From positions 62,001 through 126,000 of the IMG/VR virus record IMGVR_UViG_3300028393_000019: a DNA stretch of 64,000 nucleotides, one strand, 5' to 3'. The translations under genes and the position numbers were made by a program. Positions 27,562 through 36,741 of the stretch are shown here, piece by piece. The DNA comes from a virus. The first letter of the stretch is position 1. Each line of letters starts with the position of its first letter. The notes under the pieces are model-generated. The model was given only the letters and a program-made list of their open reading frames with translations, did not search any database and was not told the origin of the DNA.

Positions 27562-30500
27562 ATGGCAAAAGCACAACTGAGACAGTACGTTTTTAACGCT
27601 AGCACAGGCGCAATTGAGGTACCTGGCAAGATAGATTTACAGCAGTTATTAGTAATTACAGACACTACTAAAAACGTAATTCTGTACAATTTCGCAGATA
27701 CCACATTCACTGGTACTACTGTATCATTTCCTAGAGTTAACAACACTAATTTTGTTACTTCTTTGGATAATAGCGATACTTCCACTATCATACAGCTGAA
27801 TAGTGCCGCACTGTCTCTGATCACGGCCAACAGTATTTCTAGTGGTGATGTATTACAAATTTTATATGAACAGCCATACCAAAATATCCGTATGCCAGAA
27901 ATTGGTACAGACGCATTCGAGCGTACACGTACTAGTAACCCACAAAGCATGTTGGACGCTGACTTTGAGTACGGACTACAGCCAACCAAGTGGTTGACTT
28001 ATGACCTAATGCGCGGTTATCCCAGCGTGTACGAAGTTCCAGGCACTGATCAATCAGTAACCAGTGTTACTACAGATGCATCAGCTGGTACAGGAGGTGT
28101 AGGTGAAAGTTTGATCACAGTGACCAACTCAGTTACTTTTCCAGCCAGTTGGGCAGTAGGCACTCCGATCACTATCAAAGGCTATTTGAACACAGTGCAA
28201 GGATTTGCCCGTGCTGAAGGTAGTTTTTTAATCAACACAGTCAATAATAATGTGTTAACGTACTATGCCAAGGCCAAAGTTGGTACAACCAACGGTGATG
28301 TACTAAGCTCAACTTATACCCAACTGCGTCAAGGTGCATTTTACACCGGATCAAGTGTGGGAACATCAACATTTACAGCCAGTGCAGTCAGTGCAGTTGG
28401 CACAACCAGTTCAGGCAGTATTACCACAGCTGCCACAACAGTAACCGGATCGATCTCCGGAACATTACTAACCACAAGCGGTGGTAGCCCGGCAATCGGA
28501 CAAGTGTTAACAGGTGGCGGCATATTACCATCCACTTACATTGTAAGTGGTAGTGGAAGCAGTTGGACTATTAGCTCAAGTCAAACGATTGCAAGCACTA
28601 CATTTACAGCAACAACCAACACCTTTACTGCCGCCGGCACTTCGAGCGGATTTGCAGTAGGGCAAGTATTGAGTGGCACCGGTGTTGCAACAGGTACAGC
28701 TATCATTGTTAGCGGTTCAAGCGTGGCTCCAGGTGCATTTAGTGGCACCGGCGGCAACGGAACTTATGCTGTTTTACTATACAGCAATGTGACCGGTATT
28801 ACAATCAACGGCACTACGGGATTAAGTACAATCACTGTGACTTTTGCAACCAACCATGGATTTGTTCCAGGATGTACAATTATCAGTCAGATTGCTTCAG
28901 ACTCAGGAACAAATAATCACAGTTTGGCTCAAGGTCCATTCTTTGTAGAATCAACACCAAGTTTGACTACACTAACATTTACAGCCCGCGCCAGCGGACA
29001 GATTACTGGAACACCGACTGGTGTAATTTATTCACGCCCAGATGCATTCTACCAACACAGACCGTTCGACGGCGGTGTTATGTTAGGAACTGGCGGTCCA
29101 GCTCATGGATCAATGGCAGTGCGTATGAGCAAAAAATATATCCGTTATCAATCTGGTAAGAGTATCAATTACAATACCGGTGCGCTGATGGCACCAAACT
29201 ATGACATACGCTCTATTACTGCAACCAACACAGCAATAACAACATTTACAACAACCACAACAGGCACTATCGCAAGTGGAACGTTGGCTATCACTGTGAC
29301 CAGCGCCGCAAGTGCTATAGTTGGTCAGTTGATCAGTGGTACAGGTATTGCAGTAGGCAGTTATATTGTTGCAATTAACAGCAATACATTGACAATCAAT
29401 ATTGCCACACTGGCAACTATCAATGCAGGTACTACAGTTACATTTACTCCTGGTATACAAATTATAACAGATGATACAGATCATGGCCTCCAACCAGGTG
29501 CAACTATCAACGTGCTTGGCGTAACAACCACGGGTTACAGCGGAACTTATACAGTTGGTGCTATCGTTGATGAACGTAGCTTGATTGTAGCAGTAACCAA
29601 TGTGTTGGGAAATACAACTGGTTCTATCAATTCACCATGTACTATGCAGATTACAGGACACTGGGGTGCTACAGTACGATTGGGAACATTTGACGAACAA
29701 AACGGACAGTTTTGGCAGTGGGATGGTCAACAGCTGGCAATTGGACGTCGTAGTTCGACATTCCAAATTGCAGGTACAGTAACTGCCACTGTTGATTCCA
29801 ACAGCGTGGTGGGTGCCAACTCACGTTTTACCAGCCAATTGATAGCAGGCGACCGTGTGGTAATCAAAGGTATGACTCACGTGGTCACTCAAGTGGTAAG
29901 TGATACACAAATCTTTGTAACTCCAGATTATAGAGGAGCAGTCTCTGCTTCCGGTATCAAAATGGTCAAAACTATCGATAGATTGATACCGCAGAGTCAA
30001 TGGAATCAAGATCGTTGTGATGGTTCTGGTAACGGATTCAATGCCAGCGGATACAATATCATTGTCAACAAGATGCAGATGGTTGGACTACAATGGACAT
30101 GGTACGGTGCTGGATTTATTGACTGGATGTTGCGTGGACCAGATGGCAAGTACATCACTGTACACCGTTTGCGCGGCAACAATTTAAATACTGAAGCTTA
30201 CATGCGTTCAGGTAACCAACCAGTTCGCTACGAAGTGGTCAACGAAGCCGCTCGTACCAGTTTGAGTGCATCAGCCGGATCAGGTGACAATACACTAAGT
30301 GTAACAGATGTAACATATTTTCCAAGTGCAAGTGCAACATATCCAGCCTACTGCTATGTGGACAACGAACTTATCAGCTATACTGGACGTACACTAGGAG
30401 CAACAACTCAAACAGTGGTAAATCAGCAATTGACTGCTGGTACACTGACTGGTGTAAGCCGAGCTGTAGCAATGCCAACATATGTAGCTGGCACTACTCG

Positions 30501-31881
30501 TTTGTTTACAGCAGGCTCAGCCAGCACTCACGCTGCCGGCGCAGGTATTATACTAGTGGGACAAACAGCAACACCTAGTATCAGTCACTGGGGTAGTGCG
30601 TTCTTGCAAGACGGTGGTTTTGATACTGATCGTGGATACATTTTCAATTATCAAAGTATCAACACAACTATCAGTACACGTAAGACCACATCGTTTGCTA
30701 TCAGATTAGCACCTAGCGTGTCAAACGCTATAGTAGGCGACCTAGGCACACGTGACTTGATCAATCGTGCGCAGTTGTTGTTACAGGCGATTGAAATTAC
30801 TGTTGGTGGTTCAACCAACAGCAACTCAGCTGTGGTTATTGAAGGTATTTTAAACCCAAGTAACTATCCACTTAACCCAGCTACTGGTATTACTTGGAAC
30901 AGTTTGAACTCAACAGCTCTGCAAACTGGTCAGCCAAGTTTTAGTCAAATTGCCACTGGTACCAGTGTAACATTTGCCAACAGCAACACAGCATCTCCAA
31001 CAGCCAACATTGCTATATCAACAAGCGCAACAACATTACCAGTCAGTTCAATAGCCGGCATACTAGCAGGCGATGACGTATCAAGTGCAACCAGCACAGG
31101 TTTCTTGGGATTGACCAAAGTAACCGCTACTGGCACCAGCACTATAACATTTACTGGTACAACCGTAACTTCTAGTGCATTGGCCACAACCACTGGTGCT
31201 TACATCAGTGGTACTGTACTTTATGTGTTTGGTACTCCAACAGGTGGTACTTTTGCTGTAGGTAGTGTTCTAGGCGGCAACGGTGTGTTACCAGGCACAT
31301 TTATCACTGCGGTATTAACTGGTAGTGTTTCAACAGGTAACTCAACATTCAGTATCAGCCAAAGTCAGTCAGTTGGTAGTCAACAGAGTATAACCACAAT
31401 CACTGCACAGTTGTTTACCTTTGCACCTACAGCACCTACAGCGGCTATTCAAGTAGGTATGCAGTTAACAGGTGGTAGTGTAACTGCTGGCACATATGTA
31501 ACTCTACAGCTAACAGGTAGCGCAGGCGCCGCAGGTACTTACGCTGTTAATCAAACATTCAGCGGTACTCCAACTGGCGCTACAGCTAGCTTTATACAGA
31601 TTAATCAAGCATTGACCAGTACTGTCAACGCAGGTAGTGCAATAACAGTAAGTCGTAATACATATGCACAACCAGGTGAAACTGTATTCTCGTTCATTAG
31701 CTCACCAGCAAACAAAGACTCGCTAGATTTGACACCATTCAAGGAATTGACCAATACGCCAATCGGTGGCCGTGGTACATTCCCCAACGGTCCAGACGTG
31801 CTGTTCATCAATGTGTTCTTGACACAGGGTGCACCAGTGTTGGCCAACTTGGTTCTACGTTGGGGTGAAGCTCAAGCGTAA
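27562..31881 (+). CDS. Large virion adhesin, paralogue of the 2305-aa protein (1439 aa)
   Basis: It shares the core and C-terminus of the 2305-aa protein (SMLDADFEYGLQPTKW, RPDAFYQHRPFDGGV, WGATVRLGTFDEQNG, RSSTFQIAGTV, GGRGTFPNGPDV...RWGEAQA) but lacks the N-terminal duplicated module and the tandem repeats. Its own inserts are Ser/Thr/Gly-rich (residues about 265-430 and 1130-1370). The pair arose by duplication. A strong terminator follows. Confidence 0.85.
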   Translation: MAKAQLRQYVFNASTGAIEVPGKIDLQQLLVITDTTKNVILYNFADTTFTGTTVSFPRVNNTNFVTSLDNSDTSTIIQLNSAALSLITANSISSGDVLQILYEQPYQNIRMPEIGTDAFERTRTSNPQSMLDADFEYGLQPTKWLTYDLMRGYPSVYEVPGTDQSVTSVTTDASAGTGGVGESLITVTNSVTFPASWAVGTPITIKGYLNTVQGFARAEGSFLINTVNNNVLTYYAKAKVGTTNGDVLSSTYTQLRQGAFYTGSSVGTSTFTASAVSAVGTTSSGSITTAATTVTGSISGTLLTTSGGSPAIGQVLTGGGILPSTYIVSGSGSSWTISSSQTIASTTFTATTNTFTAAGTSSGFAVGQVLSGTGVATGTAIIVSGSSVAPGAFSGTGGNGTYAVLLYSNVTGITINGTTGLSTITVTFATNHGFVPGCTIISQIASDSGTNNHSLAQGPFFVESTPSLTTLTFTARASGQITGTPTGVIYSRPDAFYQHRPFDGGVMLGTGGPAHGSMAVRMSKKYIRYQSGKSINYNTGALMAPNYDIRSITATNTAITTFTTTTTGTIASGTLAITVTSAASAIVGQLISGTGIAVGSYIVAINSNTLTINIATLATINAGTTVTFTPGIQIITDDTDHGLQPGATINVLGVTTTGYSGTYTVGAIVDERSLIVAVTNVLGNTTGSINSPCTMQITGHWGATVRLGTFDEQNGQFWQWDGQQLAIGRRSSTFQIAGTVTATVDSNSVVGANSRFTSQLIAGDRVVIKGMTHVVTQVVSDTQIFVTPDYRGAVSASGIKMVKTIDRLIPQSQWNQDRCDGSGNGFNASGYNIIVNKMQMVGLQWTWYGAGFIDWMLRGPDGKYITVHRLRGNNLNTEAYMRSGNQPVRYEVVNEAARTSLSASAGSGDNTLSVTDVTYFPSASATYPAYCYVDNELISYTGRTLGATTQTVVNQQLTAGTLTGVSRAVAMPTYVAGTTRLFTAGSASTHAAGAGIILVGQTATPSISHWGSAFLQDGGFDTDRGYIFNYQSINTTISTRKTTSFAIRLAPSVSNAIVGDLGTRDLINRAQLLLQAIEITVGGSTNSNSAVVIEGILNPSNYPLNPATGITWNSLNSTALQTGQPSFSQIATGTSVTFANSNTASPTANIAISTSATTLPVSSIAGILAGDDVSSATSTGFLGLTKVTATGTSTITFTGTTVTSSALATTTGAYISGTVLYVFGTPTGGTFAVGSVLGGNGVLPGTFITAVLTGSVSTGNSTFSISQSQSVGSQQSITTITAQLFTFAPTAPTAAIQVGMQLTGGSVTAGTYVTLQLTGSAGAAGTYAVNQTFSGTPTGATASFIQINQALTSTVNAGSAITVSRNTYAQPGETVFSFISSPANKDSLDLTPFKELTNTPIGGRGTFPNGPDVLFINVFLTQGAPVLANLVLRWGEAQA

Positions 31882-31893
31882 TCTAAATGTAAC

Positions 31894-31922
31894 AAAAAAG
31901 CACCTTTCGAGGTGCTTTTTTT
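31894..31922 (+). terminator. Rho-independent terminator after the adhesin genes
   Basis: AAAAAAGCACC pairs with GGTGCTTTTTT across a 6-nt loop and runs into Ts. An 11-bp stem. Confidence 0.92.
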
Positions 31923-31933
31923 GTGACCTATTT

Positions 31934-31939
31934 TAAATA
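31934..31939 (+). promoter_or_regulatory. Late promoter TAAATA, 4 nt before ATG 31944
   Basis: TTTAAATACT lies directly after the terminator. The 4-nt gap predicts a leaderless mRNA. Confidence 0.6.
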
Positions 31940-31943
31940 CTGT

Positions 31944-32189
31944 ATGAGGAATTATTTTCCGGATACACACAACTTTGAATATATCGCAGATATTCAATGG
32001 CCTGGATGCGTCGGTGAGCAATTAGACTGGGTTTCAGGTATAGTAAGTGTGGAACAATGGCTACTCAGCTACACTGGCCCCAAATACCAACGCTGGGCAT
32101 GGAACATGGCTACAGAATGTTATCATGTGTCAGTGGCCTTCAAATACGACAAGCATCGTACCCTCTTCCTTATCAACTGGATACAATAA
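31944..32189 (+). CDS. Small protein of unknown function (81 aa)
   Basis: The start MRNYFPDT at 31944 is chosen because the late box sits 4 nt upstream; a GTG at 31923 would lie in the promoter and terminator. The product is rich in aromatic residues (WPGCVGEQLDWVSG, YQRWAWNMATECYH). No family recognised. Confidence 0.7.
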   Translation: MRNYFPDTHNFEYIADIQWPGCVGEQLDWVSGIVSVEQWLLSYTGPKYQRWAWNMATECYHVSVAFKYDKHRTLFLINWIQ

Positions 32190-32194
32190 CTGTA

Positions 32195-32296
32195 TTCGCG
32201 AAGCGGACGCTAAATTTTTTACGCGAAGCGGCAGCGGTAAATTACAGGTTACTACGCGAAGCGTAGCGGCAAACGCAAGTTCCGATAGCGGACGCC
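32195..32296. repeat. Cluster of CGCGAAGCG palindromic repeats
   Basis: CGCGAAGCG occurs at 32197, 32222 and 32255, and GCGGACGC at 32203 and 32288, in about 100 bp between genes. The 12-mer GCGGACGCTAAA here recurs on the other strand inside a gene at 49161-49172. It looks like a small REP-like element. Confidence 0.6.
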
Positions 32297-32358
32297 TCCT
32301 CGTGGCCTCTTCATTCTCAGGGCTGTTTAAAACTAACTGTACAGTTCAGGCCTGGAGA

Positions 32359-32364
32359 TAAATA
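32359..32364 (+). promoter_or_regulatory. Late promoter TAAATA, 4 nt before ATG 32369
   Basis: GATAAATATC starts the block of genes with capsid-targeting-like N-termini. Leaderless start predicted. Confidence 0.65.
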
Positions 32365-32368
32365 TCAT

Positions 32369-32743
32369 ATGCAAATAAAAGACATCATCGGCGAAAACTG
32401 GGCCAACAATGCACATTTAGGTGCCGGCAGTGAACGAGCCCAAGATCAACGCTTGTTGGAAAAACAGCCCAAACGCCGCAAGTCCAAAGTGCGCGAAGGT
32501 CTATTGCCCGTACAACCTGTGTTGGCTGCCATACGCATGTTCAATCGCAAACGTGAAGCATATGAGCTGTTTACTAGACCATTTGCATCAGCAGAAGAAG
32601 CCACAGCATGGGTCAACAAGAACAATGCAGAACTGCATAGTCTAACACCAGCCAAACCCACCGCACAGCCTCAAAGTCCTGCTGATCTACAAAATATGAC
32701 ACAACAGATACAGACAGCACGTAAAATAGGCGACAGCCGCTAA
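32369..32743 (+). CDS. Late protein with capsid-targeting-like N-terminus (124 aa)
   Basis: The N-terminus MQIKDIIGE|N has the spacing of a T4 capsid-targeting peptide with a prohead-protease-type site (I-x-E) at residue 9. The rest is basic in the middle (QPKRRKSKVREG), then helical (AAIRMFNRKREAYELF), and ends in a Gln/Pro-rich tail. It could be an internal head protein that binds DNA; this is inference. Confidence 0.7.
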   Translation: MQIKDIIGENWANNAHLGAGSERAQDQRLLEKQPKRRKSKVREGLLPVQPVLAAIRMFNRKREAYELFTRPFASAEEATAWVNKNNAELHSLTPAKPTAQPQSPADLQNMTQQIQTARKIGDSR

Positions 32744-32756
32744 CCAAGTATACCCC

Positions 32757-33602
32757 ATGACCAAGACCCTAAGAGACTATATCCAAGAAGCTGAGCGCAA
32801 ACGCAAACCCACAGATTCTTCCGATGCGGCCAAGCCCACACAAGAGCGTGATCCGTTCAGTGCATTTGATAACCTATTTGGAGATCAACCTGATCAACCC
32901 CTGGTCAATCGACCTGCAGAGCCAGGAGCCGATGAACCCGGCGCTCAAGCTCCTAGTCATGACCCCCGAACCAATCGTGCTGGTCAAAGTCGTACACAGC
33001 AGGCCACTGGCGGCATACATCATCCGGGCATGCGTGACATGCTGAGTCGACTGCGTGACATAGAAGGTGATCCCGATGATCCTGGTTATCCAGTTCCGGA
33101 TCAAGAAGCTGAAAATCAAATTGTACAGCATGTCAACACTGAAAACTTGCCCGCAGTAGCTGGTCAAGCACTCACAGCAGGCGGTGTACAAAATCCCGAA
33201 TTCCATCAAGTGGCCAACTTGCCCGGCAATATGAATCGTGCCATACGCACACTGGGACGTCACCTGTTTGCATCAATGACTCGTACTCCAACTGATCGTA
33301 TTTGGATGATAGCAAACCTAGATGGACAAGGTCCCAACACTCCGCAAGAAGTCAATGCAGTAGCCGGTTGGTTACGTGACAATGGAGATGATCTAGGTGA
33401 TGGTGACATAGATTTTGCACAGAGCATGCCCGGATATACCGCAGACATACATCAGTATTCAGCCAACGGAATACGCTGGCTGTTGGTGCATGATCAGTTT
33501 GGACACTACATATATTCATGGCCCGAGAACGAAAGTACAGACAATCGTGCCGCTCCCGAACTAGGCCACGCTCGACCACATCGCAGTTTACTGGGCAGAT
33601 AA
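32757..33602 (+). CDS. Late protein with capsid-targeting-like N-terminus (281 aa)
   Basis: It begins MTKTLRDYIQE|A, close to the T4 internal-protein leader MKTYQEFIAE|A. Residues 15-120 are low-complexity and hydrophilic (Asp, Pro, Gln, Ala), followed by a more ordered C-terminal domain (GYTADIHQYSANG, WLLVHDQFGHYIYSW). Its stop codon TAA forms the first bases of the next late box. Confidence 0.7.
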   Translation: MTKTLRDYIQEAERKRKPTDSSDAAKPTQERDPFSAFDNLFGDQPDQPLVNRPAEPGADEPGAQAPSHDPRTNRAGQSRTQQATGGIHHPGMRDMLSRLRDIEGDPDDPGYPVPDQEAENQIVQHVNTENLPAVAGQALTAGGVQNPEFHQVANLPGNMNRAIRTLGRHLFASMTRTPTDRIWMIANLDGQGPNTPQEVNAVAGWLRDNGDDLGDGDIDFAQSMPGYTADIHQYSANGIRWLLVHDQFGHYIYSWPENESTDNRAAPELGHARPHRSLLGR

Positions 33603-33605
33603 ATA
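33600..33605 (+). promoter_or_regulatory. Late promoter TAAATA, 4 nt before ATG 33610
   Basis: GATAAATACA; the first three bases are also the stop codon of the upstream gene. Leaderless start predicted. Confidence 0.65.
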
Positions 33606-33609
33606 CATC

Positions 33610-34479
33610 ATGAGCATACAACTATTCAGCCAACTGTGCGAACAGATCATTACCGAAGCCAGTTCAGCACTGACCTTACTGGGCACACATCCCGGCGCTG
33701 CCGCAGTTATTAAAAAACTGCACGGTGATCAAGCATTGAGCCACAATCAAGACTTTGGCAAGATCACCAAGATCAGCTGGAGCGATCTAAAAAATCGTTT
33801 TCCCAAAGGTTGGGTCTTGGTCACTGGCCCCAAAGGATCTGGTGCCATACAAGCACGTAACGGCAACTATGAAGCACTGGCATCAACTGGTGCAGACCCC
33901 GTGGGATTCAACGATTCCAAGGGCGGCAATGTGCTGGACTTTCTACAGGGACAGCTAGGCGGCAAGTGGGAAAAGTACTCCTACTGGATCGGCACAGAAA
34001 ACAAGTACGCCAGCAACAAGCGCAACGATCGCAAACAAGCGGCTCCCAAACAGCAGTCAATGAATCAAGAAACACTGATGAACAAGTTCCGTCCCCTATG
34101 GGCCAAGAGCATGCAGGCAGCCATTGCAGACGGCAAGGGCATGGCCGGAGTCATGTTGAAAAACGATGCGTTTGAAAAAGTTGAAAAGAAACTCAAACAA
34201 CTACAGTATCTACAGCGCGGACTAGATGAATTGGAATCAGGCAACAAAGAACCACCAGACTGGATCAAGGGTGCCATCAACTCAGCAATCTTGATGAGTG
34301 CGGCCTACTATTATCCCGAAGAAACTGGTGAAATTACTCGTAGCCGTTACGGCGGAGCCAGCTATTCCAGTGAACGTCATGAGGGCGCACAAAAATTACT
34401 ACAGGATCTCAGCAACGGTGACACAGCCAAGTTGGGCACAGTGTTGGGATTCTTCAAACGGAGTTTGATTTCAGGATGA
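33610..34479 (+). CDS. Late protein with capsid-targeting-like N-terminus (289 aa)
   Basis: The N-terminus MSIQLFSQLCEQIITE|A is longer than its neighbours' but ends in a perfect I-x-E|A site at residue 16. The body contains a basic KGWVLVTGPKGSG stretch that is not a Walker motif, and a helical C-terminal half rich in Lys (EKVEKKLKQLQYL). Coupled by 4 nt to the next gene. Function unknown. Confidence 0.75.
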   Translation: MSIQLFSQLCEQIITEASSALTLLGTHPGAAAVIKKLHGDQALSHNQDFGKITKISWSDLKNRFPKGWVLVTGPKGSGAIQARNGNYEALASTGADPVGFNDSKGGNVLDFLQGQLGGKWEKYSYWIGTENKYASNKRNDRKQAAPKQQSMNQETLMNKFRPLWAKSMQAAIADGKGMAGVMLKNDAFEKVEKKLKQLQYLQRGLDELESGNKEPPDWIKGAINSAILMSAAYYYPEETGEITRSRYGGASYSSERHEGAQKLLQDLSNGDTAKLGTVLGFFKRSLISG

Positions 34480-36740
34480 AAACCCTAGACCTAATTAAAG
34501 AAGCCAACGTGGCAGCCAAGATTCGAGATCCTGGCATGATCAAGAAGATCTACATAGCCATGACCAATGATGGCTCAGTACCCAAGGCCGCACTGGCACG
34601 TCTAGGCGTGCGTCCCACTCCCGAACAAGCACTACAGCTATGGAGCCAGCTACTAGATGGTGCATTGAGTAGCACACGCTACGGTGATGTGTCAGCAGAC
34701 GGCAAGTTTGACGAATGGCTCACACGCTTGTACACCAACGGACAAGCAGACTACGAAGACATATCAGGCGAAGGTGGTGACGCACTGGGTGCTTGGAAAG
34801 CACTGAGTATTCGCGGCAAACTAGCGCCAGAACACCAGGATTTCAACAAGTTCCGCAGTATCAAGAACATACAACAGATCATTAACAAGCAGAACTATCG
34901 CGAAGAACTGCGCCGTATTGCCGATGCTGAAGTTATTGAAAAGCACAAGCGTGAGCGCAAAGAAGTTGTGCTGATCGATGATAGTCGTTTTCTAGTGGTG
35001 TTGCCCTTGAACTACGGTGCTTGCTACACATTCAACAATTCAGCTGGCTACCAGGCCAACTTTTGCACAGGCTCAAGCAGTGGTCTGCGTTGGTTCCAAA
35101 ACTACGCACCCGATGGTCCTGTTATCTCAGTAACAGACAAGACCAACATGGAGCATGTGGAAGGCAAGTGGCAACTGCATGCTCAGACACGTCAGATTGT
35201 GGACGCAGATCAAACTCGTCGACATGATACTCAATGGAATGACGAGCGTTTTAGCAAGCTGTTCCCGGGTTTGATGAAGGCCATTGGCTCAGCCATGATG
35301 GCCAAAGCAGAAGAACTGCATGAGGGTAGCAAAGAGCTGACCAACGGCAAGGGCTATGATGTGGCCAAAGACGTGGGCGATCTACAAAAGACCTATCCAC
35401 TAAGCTGGGCCAGTGAGCCAGAAAAATCGGAAGAAACTCCGGATCAAGGTCCAGGCACTTATCTAGTAACACACACTCCCACTGGTAGAACAGCTCGTAT
35501 AGAAGGTGAATCAGCGGAAGATGTCAAGGCCAAACTGCAGGCTCGACACCCCACTGCCAACATGGAAGAGTTTACATTTGTGCTAGATCAGCCTGCTCAG
35601 CAACAACCGGCCAACGATCAACAGGCCGAGCCACCACAGGCAGTGGCTGAAAGTTGGGCACAAAAGATGGCCGAACATGCACTATTGAAACTGGTACCAA
35701 AGAAAAAGACCCTAACAGAAGAAACATTTAATCAGGCCTACGCCGCGGCCAAAGCCAGTGGTCTAACACAGTTTAAATGGAATGGCGGAACTTATGGCGT
35801 GGCTGCTCCGGCAGCAACCAACAGTGGGCCACACCCCGTAGCTCGTCCAGCTGTGGCACCAGCTCCGGTAGCTTCCAATCCAGCTGCCAGCATATATCAA
35901 ACATTGACAGCACAGCCAGCACCCAGCGCCACTGCTGCCGATCCATCAACAGCACAGCCCACAGTCAATATACCGGCAGCCACTGCAGAACCTGCTCCAG
36001 CACCCGAAGGTGACTATCAAGCACCACGCACAGCTCCCGGTCCTGCTCCAGCACCCGAAGGTGACTATCAAGCACCACGTACTGCTCCTACGCTGACACC
36101 ACAACAACAAGCACAGAACGTAATGAGTCCTGGTTCAGCCACTGCTACAAAAGGCCCAAATCCCAACATAAACAACGCCACGAGAGCCAAGGCTGCCAAA
36201 CAGATCAAGGGAACCCAACAGGTAGACCCAGCGGACGGCAGTATCACTATAGGCAATCAAAAGCGTATAGGTGGAAATATAAACTGGCGAGCAAACAATC
36301 CCGGAAACAACATGATGAGCCCGTTGGCCCAGCAGTATGGAGCAGTGGGTTATATTGTAGCCGGAGACAAAGAACCAGTGGCCATCATGCCCAACCTAGA
36401 AGCAGGCACCAAATTGCAAATGGCACAATGGCGCATGCCCAAGTACAACAATCTCACTATAGATCAAGGTTGCCAATTGTGGGCTGTGGCCAACAGGGGC
36501 ATACGCGGCACAGACTATGCTAAAGATCTAGCCAGGGCGGCAGGTGCTACCATAGACACTCCTGTAAAAGATTTATCTGACGAACAACTACGCAAGATGT
36601 GTTTGAAACAGGGACATTGGGAAGGCGGTCCAAACACTGTTCAAGTAGTGGCTGCCAACACACCAACTAATCCCACACAAGCAGTGGGTGAAAGTTGGGC
36701 TCAAAGGATGGCCAACACAGCCTTGCTCAAGGTGGTTTAA
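34476..36740 (+). CDS. Large late protein with C-terminal lysozyme-like domain (754 aa)
   Basis: The N-terminus MKTLDLIKE|A matches the capsid-targeting plan. Residues 30-300 form an alpha/beta domain (EVVLIDDSRFLVVLPLNYG). A duplicated ESWAQ(K/R)MA..ALLK(L/V)V peptide occurs near residue 390 and at the C-terminus. A Pro/Ala linker carries a 17-residue tandem repeat. The C-terminal ~140 residues (WRANNPGN at about 605, KYNNLTIDQGCQLWAV, HWEG) match the gene at 60706 and resemble the NNPGN murein-hydrolase fold of phage virions. It may be a packaged or tail-borne muramidase. Confidence 0.78.
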   Translation: MKTLDLIKEANVAAKIRDPGMIKKIYIAMTNDGSVPKAALARLGVRPTPEQALQLWSQLLDGALSSTRYGDVSADGKFDEWLTRLYTNGQADYEDISGEGGDALGAWKALSIRGKLAPEHQDFNKFRSIKNIQQIINKQNYREELRRIADAEVIEKHKRERKEVVLIDDSRFLVVLPLNYGACYTFNNSAGYQANFCTGSSSGLRWFQNYAPDGPVISVTDKTNMEHVEGKWQLHAQTRQIVDADQTRRHDTQWNDERFSKLFPGLMKAIGSAMMAKAEELHEGSKELTNGKGYDVAKDVGDLQKTYPLSWASEPEKSEETPDQGPGTYLVTHTPTGRTARIEGESAEDVKAKLQARHPTANMEEFTFVLDQPAQQQPANDQQAEPPQAVAESWAQKMAEHALLKLVPKKKTLTEETFNQAYAAAKASGLTQFKWNGGTYGVAAPAATNSGPHPVARPAVAPAPVASNPAASIYQTLTAQPAPSATAADPSTAQPTVNIPAATAEPAPAPEGDYQAPRTAPGPAPAPEGDYQAPRTAPTLTPQQQAQNVMSPGSATATKGPNPNINNATRAKAAKQIKGTQQVDPADGSITIGNQKRIGGNINWRANNPGNNMMSPLAQQYGAVGYIVAGDKEPVAIMPNLEAGTKLQMAQWRMPKYNNLTIDQGCQLWAVANRGIRGTDYAKDLARAAGATIDTPVKDLSDEQLRKMCLKQGHWEGGPNTVQVVAANTPTNPTQAVGESWAQRMANTALLKVV
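35991..36089 (+). repeat. 51-bp tandem repeat encoding a Pro-rich linker
   Basis: Two nearly identical copies (starts 35991 and 36042) encode PAPAPEGDYQAPRTAP plus one residue. Confidence 0.9.
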
Positions 36741-36741
36741 C

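Noticed and set aside
32047-32361. 104-codon plus-strand frame containing EADAKFFTRSGSGK
   Set aside because: It overlaps the better-supported gene 31944-32189 in another frame, has no RBS, and its second half is the GC repeat region.
33804-33842. VTGPKGSG in gene 33610 as a Walker A motif
   Set aside because: It lacks the GK(S/T) ending and no Walker B strand follows.
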